DNA of 64,000 bases from BM003 sp963783695 (GTDB taxonomy: Bacteria; Pseudomonadota; Gammaproteobacteria; Steroidobacterales; BM003): NCBI GenBank assembly GCA_963783695.1, contig CAWAOM010000011.1, forward strand, positions 122,458 to 186,457, given 5' to 3'. The notes beneath the pieces are model-generated. The model made no database searches, was not told the DNA's origin, and was given only the letters and a program-made list of their open reading frames with translations. The translations under genes were made by a program, and so were the position numbers. How positions within the stretch are numbered: the first letter of the stretch is position 1; every line of letters begins with the position of its first letter. This document shows positions 45,559-53,885 of the stretch, in pieces.

Positions 45559-46722
45559 TTACGGCGATTCGAACGGATCGAACAGGCGCCGGTGCTCGCT
45601 GATCGCGAAACGATCGGTCATTCCGGCGATGTAATCGGTAACGGCCCGGACCGCTCCGGCGGTGCCGGCCTGCTCGCTGTAGCGCTCGCTCATCGCGGCA
45701 TGTTCGGGCGGCATCAGGCGTGGATCCTCGATGTAGACATCGAACAGCTCGGTCACCACGCGGCGCGCCTTCCGGGTCATGCGCAATACCCGATGGTGCC
45801 GGTACAACCGGCCATGGAGAAACTGTTTCAACTCGGTGTGCAGCGCCTCGATTGGCGCGGAAAAGCTCAGCATCGGGCGATCGGCGGCGCGAACATCGTC
45901 GATATCGGCGGCCTCGAGCCCGGCGAGGTTGGCGCGCGTGGTCTGCAGCAGGTCGGTGACCACGGTATCGATCATGCGCCGCACCGTCTCCGAAACCAGG
46001 CGCTTTTGCGGCGCGCCCGGATAGCCGACCGCGACTGCGCTGAACAACTCACCGAACAGGCCGACCTCGACCAGCTCGTCCAGATCGAGCAAGCCGGCGC
46101 GCAGTCCGTCGTCGACGTCGTGATGGTTGTAGGCGATCGCGTCAGCGAGATTCGCGATCTGCGCTTCGAGACCCGGCTGGCGGCGCTGGAGAAAACGCTC
46201 GCCCAGCTCACCGAGGCCACGCGCGTTTTTGGCTGAACAATGTTTCAAAATGCCCTCGCGGGTCTCATAAGTCAGGTTGAGCCCGGCAAAATTGGCATAA
46301 CGTTGCTCGAGCTCGTCAACCACACGCAGCGACTGGAGATTGTGCTCAAACCCCCCGTATTCGCGGGTGCACTCGTTCAGGGCATCCTGACCGGCATGGC
46401 CGAACGGGGTATGGCCGAGGTCGTGGGCGAGGCAGATGGCCTCGACCAGCGACTCGTTGAGCGCGAGCTCGCGGGCGATCGTGCGCGCGATCTGCGCTAC
46501 CTCCAGCGAGTGAGTCAGCCGGGTGCGGTACATGTCGCCTTCGTGGTTAACGAATACCTGCGTCTTGTAAACCAGGCGCCTGAACGCAGTTGAATGCAGC
46601 ACACGGTCGCGATCGCGCTGGAATTCGCCGCGATAACCATGACGCGGTTCGGCGTGGACCCGGCCCCGCGAGGTGGCGTCGAGCGCAGCGTATCGCGCGA
46701 GCCCGGTATCAGGCGGATTCAC
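45559..46722 (-). CDS. dGTPase-like HD-domain triphosphohydrolase
   Basis: A 387-residue HD-superfamily protein. HD residues: the first His in RLTHSLEVAQIARTIA, the HD pair in AICLAHDLGHTPFGHAGQDALN, and a later Asp in NLADAIAYNHHDVDDGL. N-terminal FRRLVYKTQVF is typical of the dGTPase-like family. Family members hydrolyse dNTPs to nucleoside and tripolyphosphate; true substrate range unknown. The start is a GTG overlapping the aroB stop (GTGA). Confidence 0.88.
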   Translation of the reverse strand: MNPPDTGLARYAALDATSRGRVHAEPRHGYRGEFQRDRDRVLHSTAFRRLVYKTQVFVNHEGDMYRTRLTHSLEVAQIARTIARELALNESLVEAICLAHDLGHTPFGHAGQDALNECTREYGGFEHNLQSLRVVDELEQRYANFAGLNLTYETREGILKHCSAKNARGLGELGERFLQRRQPGLEAQIANLADAIAYNHHDVDDGLRAGLLDLDELVEVGLFGELFSAVAVGYPGAPQKRLVSETVRRMIDTVVTDLLQTTRANLAGLEAADIDDVRAADRPMLSFSAPIEALHTELKQFLHGRLYRHHRVLRMTRKARRVVTELFDVYIEDPRLMPPEHAAMSERYSEQAGTAGAVRAVTDYIAGMTDRFAISEHRRLFDPFESP

Positions 46723-47804
46723 TGGCCCGCTCCGAGACTCTGTTGCAGAAAGCGATCGAGTTCGGCGCCCGCGAATTCGGCGGTCAGCCTGGCTGCCCCG
46801 ATATCGTCCAGCAATACCAGCCGCAGTTGCCCCGCCTGGACCTTTTTATCGCGATGGAGCGCCGCCACGAAGCGCTCGTGCGGCAGCGGCGGCGGCCGGG
46901 TTGGCAGCCCCGCCGCCTCGATCAAAGCTTCGATACGCGGCACCGCCGCACCCGGCAGACTGCCGATGCGGGCCGAAAACTGCGCCGCCATCACCATGCC
47001 CGCCGCAACGGCCTCACCGTGCAGCCAGCGCCCGTAACCATGGACCGCCTCGATCGCGTGGCCAAAGGTATGCCCGAGATTCAGCAGTGCGCGGACACCC
47101 TGCTCGGTCTCGTCGCGCGCAACGATATCGGCCTTGATTTCACAACTCCGGGTAATCGCTTTCGCGAGGGCCTCGGGCTCACGCCGCAACAATGCCGGCA
47201 ATGCCAGCTCCAGCCAGTCGAAGAAACCGGGATCGAGGATCAACCCGTATTTGAACACTTCGGCCAGCCCGGCGCGGTACTCGCGTTTATCCAGCGTAGC
47301 CAGCGTCTCGGTATCGGCAACCACACACAGCGGCTGGTAGAAAGCCCCGATCAGGTTCTTGCCGGCGCTGTGATTGACCGCCGTTTTGCCCCCCACCGAT
47401 GAATCGACCTGCGCCAGCAGGGTCGTCGGAACCTGGACGAACCCGACGCCGCGCTGGTAGCAGGCAGCGGCAAAACCGGCCATGTCGCCAATGACGCCGC
47501 CGCCCAGCGCCACGACGGTGCAGTCGCGACCGAACCCGGAAGCTACGAGCTCGTCGAGAATCCCGGAAACCGTTTCCAGCGTCTTGTAGCGCTCGCCGTC
47601 GGGCAATACCAGTTCGCGCACGGCACACCCCGAGAGGGTCTTTCGCAGCGCCGCCAGGTACAACGGCGCGACCACGTCGTTGCTGACGATGAGCACATCG
47701 CGCCCGGGGAGGTTGTCAACGATCAGCGCCGGGCTGCTCAATAGGCCCGAGCCAATATGAATCGGGTAGCTTCTCGCGCCGAGATCAACGTCTATTCTTG
47801 GCAT
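46719..47804 (-). CDS. aroB: 3-dehydroquinate synthase
   Basis: Second step of the shikimate pathway, which leads to chorismate for TrpE in this window. Length 361. NAD-binding GGGVIGDMAGFAAACYQRG and FVQVPTTLLAQVDSSVGGKTAVNH, metal-binding His in LNLGHTFGHAIE. ATG at 47804 is 18 bp after aroK. Coupled to the dgt-like gene by 4 bp. Confidence 0.96.
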   Translation of the reverse strand: MPRIDVDLGARSYPIHIGSGLLSSPALIVDNLPGRDVLIVSNDVVAPLYLAALRKTLSGCAVRELVLPDGERYKTLETVSGILDELVASGFGRDCTVVALGGGVIGDMAGFAAACYQRGVGFVQVPTTLLAQVDSSVGGKTAVNHSAGKNLIGAFYQPLCVVADTETLATLDKREYRAGLAEVFKYGLILDPGFFDWLELALPALLRREPEALAKAITRSCEIKADIVARDETEQGVRALLNLGHTFGHAIEAVHGYGRWLHGEAVAAGMVMAAQFSARIGSLPGAAVPRIEALIEAAGLPTRPPPLPHERFVAALHRDKKVQAGQLRLVLLDDIGAARLTAEFAGAELDRFLQQSLGAGQ

Positions 47805-47822
47805 AGCGCTGGGCCGGTTCGT

Positions 47823-48368
47823 CTAGGTAGCGAAACCGCCGGCGCCGGGCTCGACCGCATCGTTCAGATTACGGTGGATTTCCTCCGCTACCTGGGTCAC
47901 GCGCTGGCCATCGGTCTGCAGGATCATGTCAGCGACCTGGCGGTACAACGGATCGCGAATTTCCATCAACTCCTCGAGTCGTGCCCGCGGGTCATCGGTG
48001 TCGAGAAGCGGCCGGTTGCGCCCGGCACGCGTGCGCTCGACCTGCTGATCTACCGAGGCGAACAGGTAAACGACAAAGCCGCGGGCCGCCAGCACAGCGC
48101 GATTGGCGGCATCGAGCACGGCGCCTCCTCCGGTCGCCAGCACTACCTGCTGACGCGTTGTCAGGTCCTCGATCACCTTGCACTCTCTCTGGCGGAAGCC
48201 TTCCTCGCCTTCTTTCTCGAAGATAAACGGGATGTCGACCCCGGTCCGATCTTCGATCTCGCGATCGCTGTCGACGAAGTCCCAGCCGAGCCGCCGCGCG
48301 AGCTGCTTGCCCACTGCGGTCTTTCCCGCCCCCATTGGCCCGATCAGAAATACGTTGCTTATCGACAT
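47823..48368 (-). CDS. aroK: Shikimate kinase
   Basis: Phosphorylates shikimate. Length 181. Walker A GPMGAGKTAVGKQLA, shikimate-binding DFVDSDREIEDRTG, GGG of ATGGGAVLD and the lid region RNRPLLDTDDPR. It follows the pilQ terminator by 76 bp, so aroK-aroB-dgt-pyrF-hemE probably has its own promoter or depends on readthrough; no strong promoter was seen in that gap. Confidence 0.95.
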   Translation of the reverse strand: MSISNVFLIGPMGAGKTAVGKQLARRLGWDFVDSDREIEDRTGVDIPFIFEKEGEEGFRQRECKVIEDLTTRQQVVLATGGGAVLDAANRAVLAARGFVVYLFASVDQQVERTRAGRNRPLLDTDDPRARLEELMEIRDPLYRQVADMILQTDGQRVTQVAEEIHRNLNDAVEPGAGGFAT

Positions 48369-48444
48369 GGCTCCGGCTGTTCGTGTTCTGGCAACTGGCC
48401 CTGCTCACTATACTGCGGCGACAGCCGCGCGCCAAAACCGGAGC

Positions 48445-48472
48445 AAAAAAAAGGCCAGCCCGGAGGCTGGCC
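48445..48472 (-). terminator. Intrinsic terminator of the pilMNOPQ operon
   Basis: On the minus strand GGCCAGCC - TCCG - GGCTGGCC (48453-48472) forms a perfect 8-bp stem with a 4-nt loop, followed by eight T residues (48445-48452). It lies 23 bp after the pilQ stop, separating pil from aroK. Confidence 0.92.
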
Positions 48473-48495
48473 CTGTTACTGCGTTGCGTGGCGGC

Positions 48496-50670
48496 TCAGT
48501 ACAGGCTGGCGCCGTCGCGCAGGATCTTCGGTGTGATGAAGATCAGCAGCTCGGACTTGTCCGAACTACGCTGAGTGGTCTTGAACAGGTTGCCCACGAC
48601 CGGGATATCGCCGAGGAACGGTGTCTTAAACTCCGTATCGCGGCGTTCGGTCTCGAAAATACCGCCAAGCACAACCGTCTCGCCGTCATTCACGAGTACC
48701 TTGGTCGTGATCTCGCGCGTATCGATGGACGGCACGAGGCCACCCGTTGCGCTCGGCACGAACTGACCGACGTTATCCTTGTTGACGATCAGGTCCATGA
48801 TGACTTTCTCGTCGGGCGTGATCTGCGGCGTGACCTGGAGGCTCAGCACCGCTTCCTTGAACTGCGTGGTCGTGGCGCCGCTCGAAGAAGCTTCCTGGTA
48901 AGGAATCTCAACGCCAGCCTTGATTCTCGCTTCCTGCTGGTTGGCGGTGATCACACGCGGCGTGGAAATAATCTCGGCGCGATCTTCCGACTGCGCGGCC
49001 GACAACTCAAGATCGACCAGGTAGTTGTCATCGAGAACCGCCAACGCGATGGACCCGGCGCGGTTCACTACCGGCAGGTTCACGTTGTAACGCTCGAAAC
49101 GCGCATCGCCGGTCGGGATTGTTACGGTGCCATCGTTGGCCGGATCGTTATCGGTAAACGAATCGAGATAGCCCGAGACCATGGTATCCGTACCCGCCGA
49201 GGTACCGCTGGTGGTGTACAAACGGCCACCGCTCTCCTCGACACCGGTGTAACCGAGCTGGACACCAAGCTCGCGTGAGAAGTCGTCATTGACGACGACG
49301 ATACGCGACTCGATCAGCACCTGTTTCACCGGAATATCGAGCGTCTTGACCAGGCGACGAATATCGTCGATCCGGTCAGCCGTATCCTGGATCAACAGCG
49401 TATTGGTACGCTCGTCGATGGCGACACTGCCGCGCTCGGACATCAGCGCTCCGCCTTCGCCACCCTCGACCAGCGTGGCCAGCGTAGCGGCCTTGGCATA
49501 GTTGACCTGGATGAACTCGGAACGCAGCGGCACCAGCTCCTCGATTTCGCGACGTGCCTCGAGCGCCTGTCTCTCTCGCGTGGCAATCTCGGCGGCGGGC
49601 GCAACGATGATGACGTTGTCGCGCTGACGCATGTCGAGTCCCTTGGTCTGGAGAACGATATCGAGCGCCTGATCCCACGGCACGTTCTGCAATCGCAGCG
49701 TCACGTTGCCCTGCACGGTGTCGCTGACGACGATGTTCATGTCACTCATGTCGGCCAGCAACTGCAGTACCGCGCGCACCTCGATGTCCTGGAAGTTGAG
49801 CGTCAGCCGCTCGCCCATGTAGGCGCGGCCCTCGCCATAGGCACTCGGCGCATCCGTTGCGACAACCGCTTCGCGGATTTCGATCGAGAACACTTCGTCA
49901 GACTGATAGGCAAGTTGTTCAAACGAGCCGCTGGCATTGATGACCAGGCGGGCATTGTCACCGGCGCGCAGTGCGTCGACCGTGACTACCGGCGTGGCGA
50001 AATCGGTAACGTCGAGCCGGCGCACCAGCTGTTCGGGCAGGCTCGCACCGCGGAAGTCGACGACGATCTGATCACCGACCTGGCGGAAATCGACCACGGT
50101 GTTCGGGTCGGTAAGCGTCACCTGGACCTGACCAGCGCCGTCTTCGGAGCGACGGAAATCGATATTGCTGATACCGCGTCCACCCGCGACCGGTGGTGGC
50201 GATTCGGACATCGCCGACTGCGACCAGTAGCCACGATCGCTCTCGGCCTCGCCGGTACCGATGCGCACCAGGATGCTGTCACCGTCGACAATCGTCTCGT
50301 ACGCGACCAGCGACGACAGGTTCAGCACGACCCGGGTCTTGCCTCCCGCCTCGGCCGCCACGACACTGTTGAGTACGCCCACGCCGACTTCCTTGCGCCG
50401 CTGATCCAGCGACAATGCGGTGTCGGGCAGGTCGAGTGAAATCCGGGCCGGATTGTCGATCGTAAACGCCATCGGCTGCGGCGCCATGCCGTCCATCCGA
50501 AGACGTAGCTGCACCTGCTGCCCCGGCAGTTGCTCGACTTCGATTCCCTGCAGGGTTCTGCTCGGTTGCTGTGCCTGGGCTGCCAGCGGCATCGCTAGCA
50601 CCCCAGCGCAAAGAACCAGGAGCCTGACCCATCTGGAGGCCTCGCCTATCGGCTTGAAGTTGCGCGTCAT
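48496..50670 (-). CDS. pilQ: Type IV pilus secretin PilQ
   Basis: Outer-membrane secretin through which type IV pili pass. Length 724, with signal peptide (about 1-35, ending AMPLAAQAQ). Two AMIN domains lie in the N-terminal third and a secretin/TonB short N-terminal domain around MGERLTLNFQDIEVRAVLQLLADMSDMNIV. An N1-type domain contains VNYAKAATLATLV, and the C-terminal secretin domain includes GVEIPYQE and VPSIDTREITTKVLVNDGETVVLGGIFE. The ATG at 50670 is correctly spaced from GGGAGA; a GTG two codons earlier is not. Confidence 0.95.
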   Translation of the reverse strand: MTRNFKPIGEASRWVRLLVLCAGVLAMPLAAQAQQPSRTLQGIEVEQLPGQQVQLRLRMDGMAPQPMAFTIDNPARISLDLPDTALSLDQRRKEVGVGVLNSVVAAEAGGKTRVVLNLSSLVAYETIVDGDSILVRIGTGEAESDRGYWSQSAMSESPPPVAGGRGISNIDFRRSEDGAGQVQVTLTDPNTVVDFRQVGDQIVVDFRGASLPEQLVRRLDVTDFATPVVTVDALRAGDNARLVINASGSFEQLAYQSDEVFSIEIREAVVATDAPSAYGEGRAYMGERLTLNFQDIEVRAVLQLLADMSDMNIVVSDTVQGNVTLRLQNVPWDQALDIVLQTKGLDMRQRDNVIIVAPAAEIATRERQALEARREIEELVPLRSEFIQVNYAKAATLATLVEGGEGGALMSERGSVAIDERTNTLLIQDTADRIDDIRRLVKTLDIPVKQVLIESRIVVVNDDFSRELGVQLGYTGVEESGGRLYTTSGTSAGTDTMVSGYLDSFTDNDPANDGTVTIPTGDARFERYNVNLPVVNRAGSIALAVLDDNYLVDLELSAAQSEDRAEIISTPRVITANQQEARIKAGVEIPYQEASSSGATTTQFKEAVLSLQVTPQITPDEKVIMDLIVNKDNVGQFVPSATGGLVPSIDTREITTKVLVNDGETVVLGGIFETERRDTEFKTPFLGDIPVVGNLFKTTQRSSDKSELLIFITPKILRDGASLY

Positions 50671-50691
50671 TTTCACTTTCTCCCTAGGACC

Positions 50692-51207
50692 TTATTCGCT
50701 CAGCGCCAATCCCGCCGGGCGTTCTACGTAGCCCCCGACCCCATCGGGCACGATTTCAACTAATGCGATTTCACCATCGCTGATACCTGTAACCCGGCCA
50801 TCGTTCTGGCCGAGGTAGTTCCCCGGCAGAATCCGGTGGATCAATCCATCCGGATCCTGTACCAGTCCGTAGAGATTTCCCTCTCTCGCTATGCTGCCAA
50901 CCATGCGCAGCGTGTCGAGCGGATAGCGCTCGAGAAAATCCTTCGGCCGCGAGGCATCGGGCCGCGGCCCTCCGCCAGGCTGATCGGCACCCGGCCGATA
51001 CGGTGTAAAAGGCGGACGCTCGGAGTTGGCGGCATACGCAAAACTCGGCGGCGGCTCAATCTGCGGCAGCGGTTCGATGCGGCCACCCGGGCGCGCCTTT
51101 ACTTCGTTCACATAGCCTTGCAGATCACTCATATCACCTGAGCAACCCACGAGGGCTGCCATCAGGCAACAACCGGCAACGCCCCTGATTACGCTCTTGA
51201 CTCGCAT
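50692..51207 (-). CDS. pilP: Type IV pilus assembly lipoprotein PilP
   Basis: A 171-residue inner-membrane lipoprotein linking PilNO to PilQ. Lipobox LVGC follows a 21-residue signal. The Pro-rich linker (about 45-90) precedes the small beta domain (GNLYGLVQDPDGLIHRILPGNYLGQNDGRV in pieces). Start shares one base with the pilO stop (TGATG). Confidence 0.93.
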   Translation of the reverse strand: MRVKSVIRGVAGCCLMAALVGCSGDMSDLQGYVNEVKARPGGRIEPLPQIEPPPSFAYAANSERPPFTPYRPGADQPGGGPRPDASRPKDFLERYPLDTLRMVGSIAREGNLYGLVQDPDGLIHRILPGNYLGQNDGRVTGISDGEIALVEIVPDGVGGYVERPAGLALSE

Positions 51208-51812
51208 CAGCCCCCAGCCTCCTCGTCCTCATCCAGATAACGATAGGTCTTCGCAGTCAGATCCAGCACGAGCTGGTCCGGCAGATCCTTATCTGGCTTA
51301 ATTTCAATGTCATGCAACGTCACGATCCGCGGTAGCTGAGCGATATCGCTGACGAACTGGCCGATCTCGTGATAGCCGCCTATCAGGCGGATGCGGATCG
51401 GCAACTCGGCGTAAAAATCCTTGCGCATTTCGGGGTTTGGCTGGAACAGCTTCTCATCGAGGCTGGCGGCGAGACCCGTTTGCGAGATATCGACGAGCAG
51501 CGACGGTACCTCGGTCTTGCCCGGCAGTTGCCGCAGCATCGTTCCGAATGACTGCTCGATTTCCTGTAACTGCGCCTTGTAGGCCTCGAAGTTGGCAGCC
51601 TTGCGTTGTTTCGCCTCGAAGCTTGCACGCAATTCGATTTCCTGCGCACGGGCCCGTTCGAGCAAAGGCGATTTGGCTTTCCAGGCGAACTGGTAGAACC
51701 CGCCTGCGGCGACCAGGACGAAGATCAGACCAATCACGATCGCACGGAACGCCAGCGGCCAGCGACCGATATCGTTGATATCGAGATTGCGGAGTTGTTC
51801 GATAAAATTCAT
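51207..51812 (-). CDS. pilO: Type IV pilus alignment protein PilO
   Basis: A 201-residue bitopic inner-membrane protein. Membrane segment at about 22-42 (FRAIVIGLIFVLVAAGGFYQF), coiled coil (about 48-90), then the ferredoxin-like fold with ELPIRIRLIGGYHEIGQFVSDIAQLPRIV. Forms heterodimers with PilN. Starts on TAATG overlapping pilN. Confidence 0.93.
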   Translation of the reverse strand: MNFIEQLRNLDINDIGRWPLAFRAIVIGLIFVLVAAGGFYQFAWKAKSPLLERARAQEIELRASFEAKQRKAANFEAYKAQLQEIEQSFGTMLRQLPGKTEVPSLLVDISQTGLAASLDEKLFQPNPEMRKDFYAELPIRIRLIGGYHEIGQFVSDIAQLPRIVTLHDIEIKPDKDLPDQLVLDLTAKTYRYLDEDEEAGG

Positions 51813-52372
51813 TAACCCTGCTCCTCCGCGATGATCGACACCTGGCGTGCAGTGATCGAGAATTCGCTGACCCTCTGACCGGTGCGGTCAACTACCTCGA
51901 TCTTCTCGAGGCGCGGATCGGTCAGCCAATCCGAGGAATCGATGTTTCGCATGTAAGCGGATACTCGCGTGTTCGACTCGGCACCGCCTTTCAACTCGAG
52001 GCGCTGACCGACTTGCTTGACCGAGGTCAGGTAGACGCCATCCGGTACCGTCCGCACCAGTTGCTCGACCAGGTGAACGGCCTCGGGGCGGCTGCGCTGG
52101 AGCTGTTCGATAATCTCCATGCGATTGAGCAGGCGGTCTTTCTTGGCCTCCAGATCGAGGATTTCCTTGATCTGCTCATCGAGCACCGTGATCTCGCCAC
52201 GCAGAAGCTGATTACGCGAGTCCTGGTATTCGATCCGGGTGTTGTAGACGTAATTCGAAAACATCACCACGAGGACGCCAAACACGATCGCGATACCCGT
52301 GGCGACGGCGAAGTTCTTTTGCCGTTCCTTGCGCAGCTCCTCGCGCCAGGGCAGTAGGTTGATTCTTGGCAT
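51812..52372 (-). CDS. pilN: Type IV pilus alignment protein PilN
   Basis: A 186-residue bitopic protein beginning MPRINLLPWREELRKERQKNF, the conserved cytoplasmic PilN motif (INLLPWR) that binds PilM. Membrane segment about 22-42, coiled coil, and ferredoxin-like domain follow. Starts 1 bp after the pilM stop. Confidence 0.94.
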   Translation of the reverse strand: MPRINLLPWREELRKERQKNFAVATGIAIVFGVLVVMFSNYVYNTRIEYQDSRNQLLRGEITVLDEQIKEILDLEAKKDRLLNRMEIIEQLQRSRPEAVHLVEQLVRTVPDGVYLTSVKQVGQRLELKGGAESNTRVSAYMRNIDSSDWLTDPRLEKIEVVDRTGQRVSEFSITARQVSIIAEEQG

Positions 52373-52373
52373 A

Positions 52374-53435
52374 TCAGTCGAAGCTCCTCAGTGCGAGACC
52401 GAAGGCGGTGAGCAACGCCGTGGCATCGCGCTTGACTCCCTGGGCCTTGGCTTTGGACGAGATCTTCATCTGACCGAGCGGATCGCCGACCAGAGTCGGG
52501 ATGCCGACGCGGCTGGCTATCAGGTCGGACACACCCGGGATGTTCGCGCAGCCGCCGCAAACGATGATCTGCTCCGGCTGCTCGCGTCCTCCACCCGAGG
52601 CGAGGAAGAACTGCAACGAGCGGCTGACCTGCTGGCACATGTCGTCCATAAACGGATCGAGCACTTCAGGTTCGTAATTGCTCGGCAGACCGCCTTCTTT
52701 TTTCGCCCGGCCGGCATCTTCCATCGACAGGCCGTAGGTACGCATGATTTCTTCGGTCAGCTGCTGGCCGCCGAAAGCGAAATCACGCGTGTAGGTAACC
52801 TTGAGATCGCGCAACACACTGAACGTGGTGCTGCTGGCGCCGAAGTCGACAACCGCGACGTTGTGCTCGATCCCGCCGTCAGGCATCTGGTGAGTCAGCA
52901 GCAGGCAGGCGTTTTCAAGCGCGAACGACTCGACATCGACCACTTTAGCCACCAGCCCGGCTGCCTCGACGGCCGCCTGGCGCTGCTCGACGTTCTCGGT
53001 GCGGCTGGCCACCAGCAGTACATCGCGGGTGTCCGGATCCTTGACCGAGGGCCCGATGACCTCGAAATCGTAGCTGACCTCTTCCATCGGAAACGGGATG
53101 TACTGGTCGGCCTGGAGTTCGACCTGACCCTCGAGATCCGATTCGGAAAGGCTGGACGGAAGCTGGATTACCTTGGTAATTGCAGCGTCCACGCTGATGG
53201 CAACCGCGGCCTCGCGGCTTTTCGCACCGGAGCGTTTTACTGCCCGGCGGACCGCCTCGCCAACGGCTTCAGCATCAACGATCGCCTTCTCGTTTACCGA
53301 GTTTGGCGGGGTCGGTTCCGCTGAATACGACTCGACACGGAACTGACTGCCACTCTGGGCGAGCTCTACGAGCTTCACCGAGGAAGTTGTGATGTCGAGG
53401 CCTAAGAGCGACTTCTGTTTAGCGCCGATTAACAC
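52374..53435 (-). CDS. pilM: Type IV pilus assembly ATPase-like PilM
   Basis: A 353-residue cytoplasmic actin/FtsA-fold protein that binds the PilN tail. It starts GAKQKSLLGLDITTSSVKLVEL, with phosphate loops VDFGASSTTFSV and ICGGCANIPGVSDL. The start is a GTG with AAAGGA six bases upstream; an overlapping ATG in another frame terminates at once. First gene of pilMNOPQ, divergent from ponA. Confidence 0.95.
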   Translation of the reverse strand: MLIGAKQKSLLGLDITTSSVKLVELAQSGSQFRVESYSAEPTPPNSVNEKAIVDAEAVGEAVRRAVKRSGAKSREAAVAISVDAAITKVIQLPSSLSESDLEGQVELQADQYIPFPMEEVSYDFEVIGPSVKDPDTRDVLLVASRTENVEQRQAAVEAAGLVAKVVDVESFALENACLLLTHQMPDGGIEHNVAVVDFGASSTTFSVLRDLKVTYTRDFAFGGQQLTEEIMRTYGLSMEDAGRAKKEGGLPSNYEPEVLDPFMDDMCQQVSRSLQFFLASGGGREQPEQIIVCGGCANIPGVSDLIASRVGIPTLVGDPLGQMKISSKAKAQGVKRDATALLTAFGLALRSFD

Positions 53436-53885
53436 ATTTTTTCCTTTAATGGCGACGGTTTAACGCGACAAGATAGAACACGGCTTTAACTGATGTAAAT
53501 AACTAATTACCAGTAAAAGCAACTATTTGTATGTGACTATCCTCACATTATGACAAGGGACATCGTTTTCAAAGGGATATTCGCGTTGTCGAGGCGCGAA
53601 AACCTGCCAATACCTCTCGGCATGTGTATCTGATAACTTACCCATCGGCGGCGGGGGACCTGCGCGCCGGTTTTTCGGGATTTCGGCGGAGATTGGGGTG
53701 ACGGTGACCTGCGGTACCGGATGTGATCCGGAGTGTCCGTTGGCGACCGGCAGCCCCGCTGTCCTAGGAAAATCCCGTAGACCGGTGGTTTTGCGTCCCC
53801 AGCTTTCGTTGGGTTTGCCCTTGAGCCTGCGGTCGATGATGCATAATCGCTCCGGGCTAGGCAAGGACGTGATCACAGTTTTTCA
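53436..53885. promoter_or_regulatory. 450-bp pilM/ponA divergent intergenic region
   Basis: The left quarter is AT-rich and carries the pilM promoter candidate. A CATAAT at 53842-53847 could be a -10 for ponA on the plus strand, without a convincing -35. A perfect inverted repeat CCGGAT-gtg-ATCCGG lies at 53717-53731, not followed by a T-run. A 63-codon plus-strand frame (GTG 53698 to TGA 53889) ends on the ponA ATG; see the findings. Nothing else coding is supported here. Confidence 0.5.
53470..53499 (-). promoter_or_regulatory. Candidate pilM operon promoter
   Basis: On the minus strand TTTACA (53494-53499), 18-bp spacer, TATCTT (53470-53475), 5/6 and 4/6 to sigma70 consensus. Predicts a start near 53462, about 27 nt before the pilM GTG. 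Confidence 0.5.

Noticed and set aside
53717..53731. Inverted repeat CCGGAT-gtg-ATCCGG as a terminator
   Set aside because: No T-run on either side and no gene end nearby; could be an operator but nothing supports that.
53523..53876. 117-codon minus-strand frame in the pilM/ponA gap
   Set aside because: It crosses the region expected to hold both promoters and shows no motif or ribosome site.
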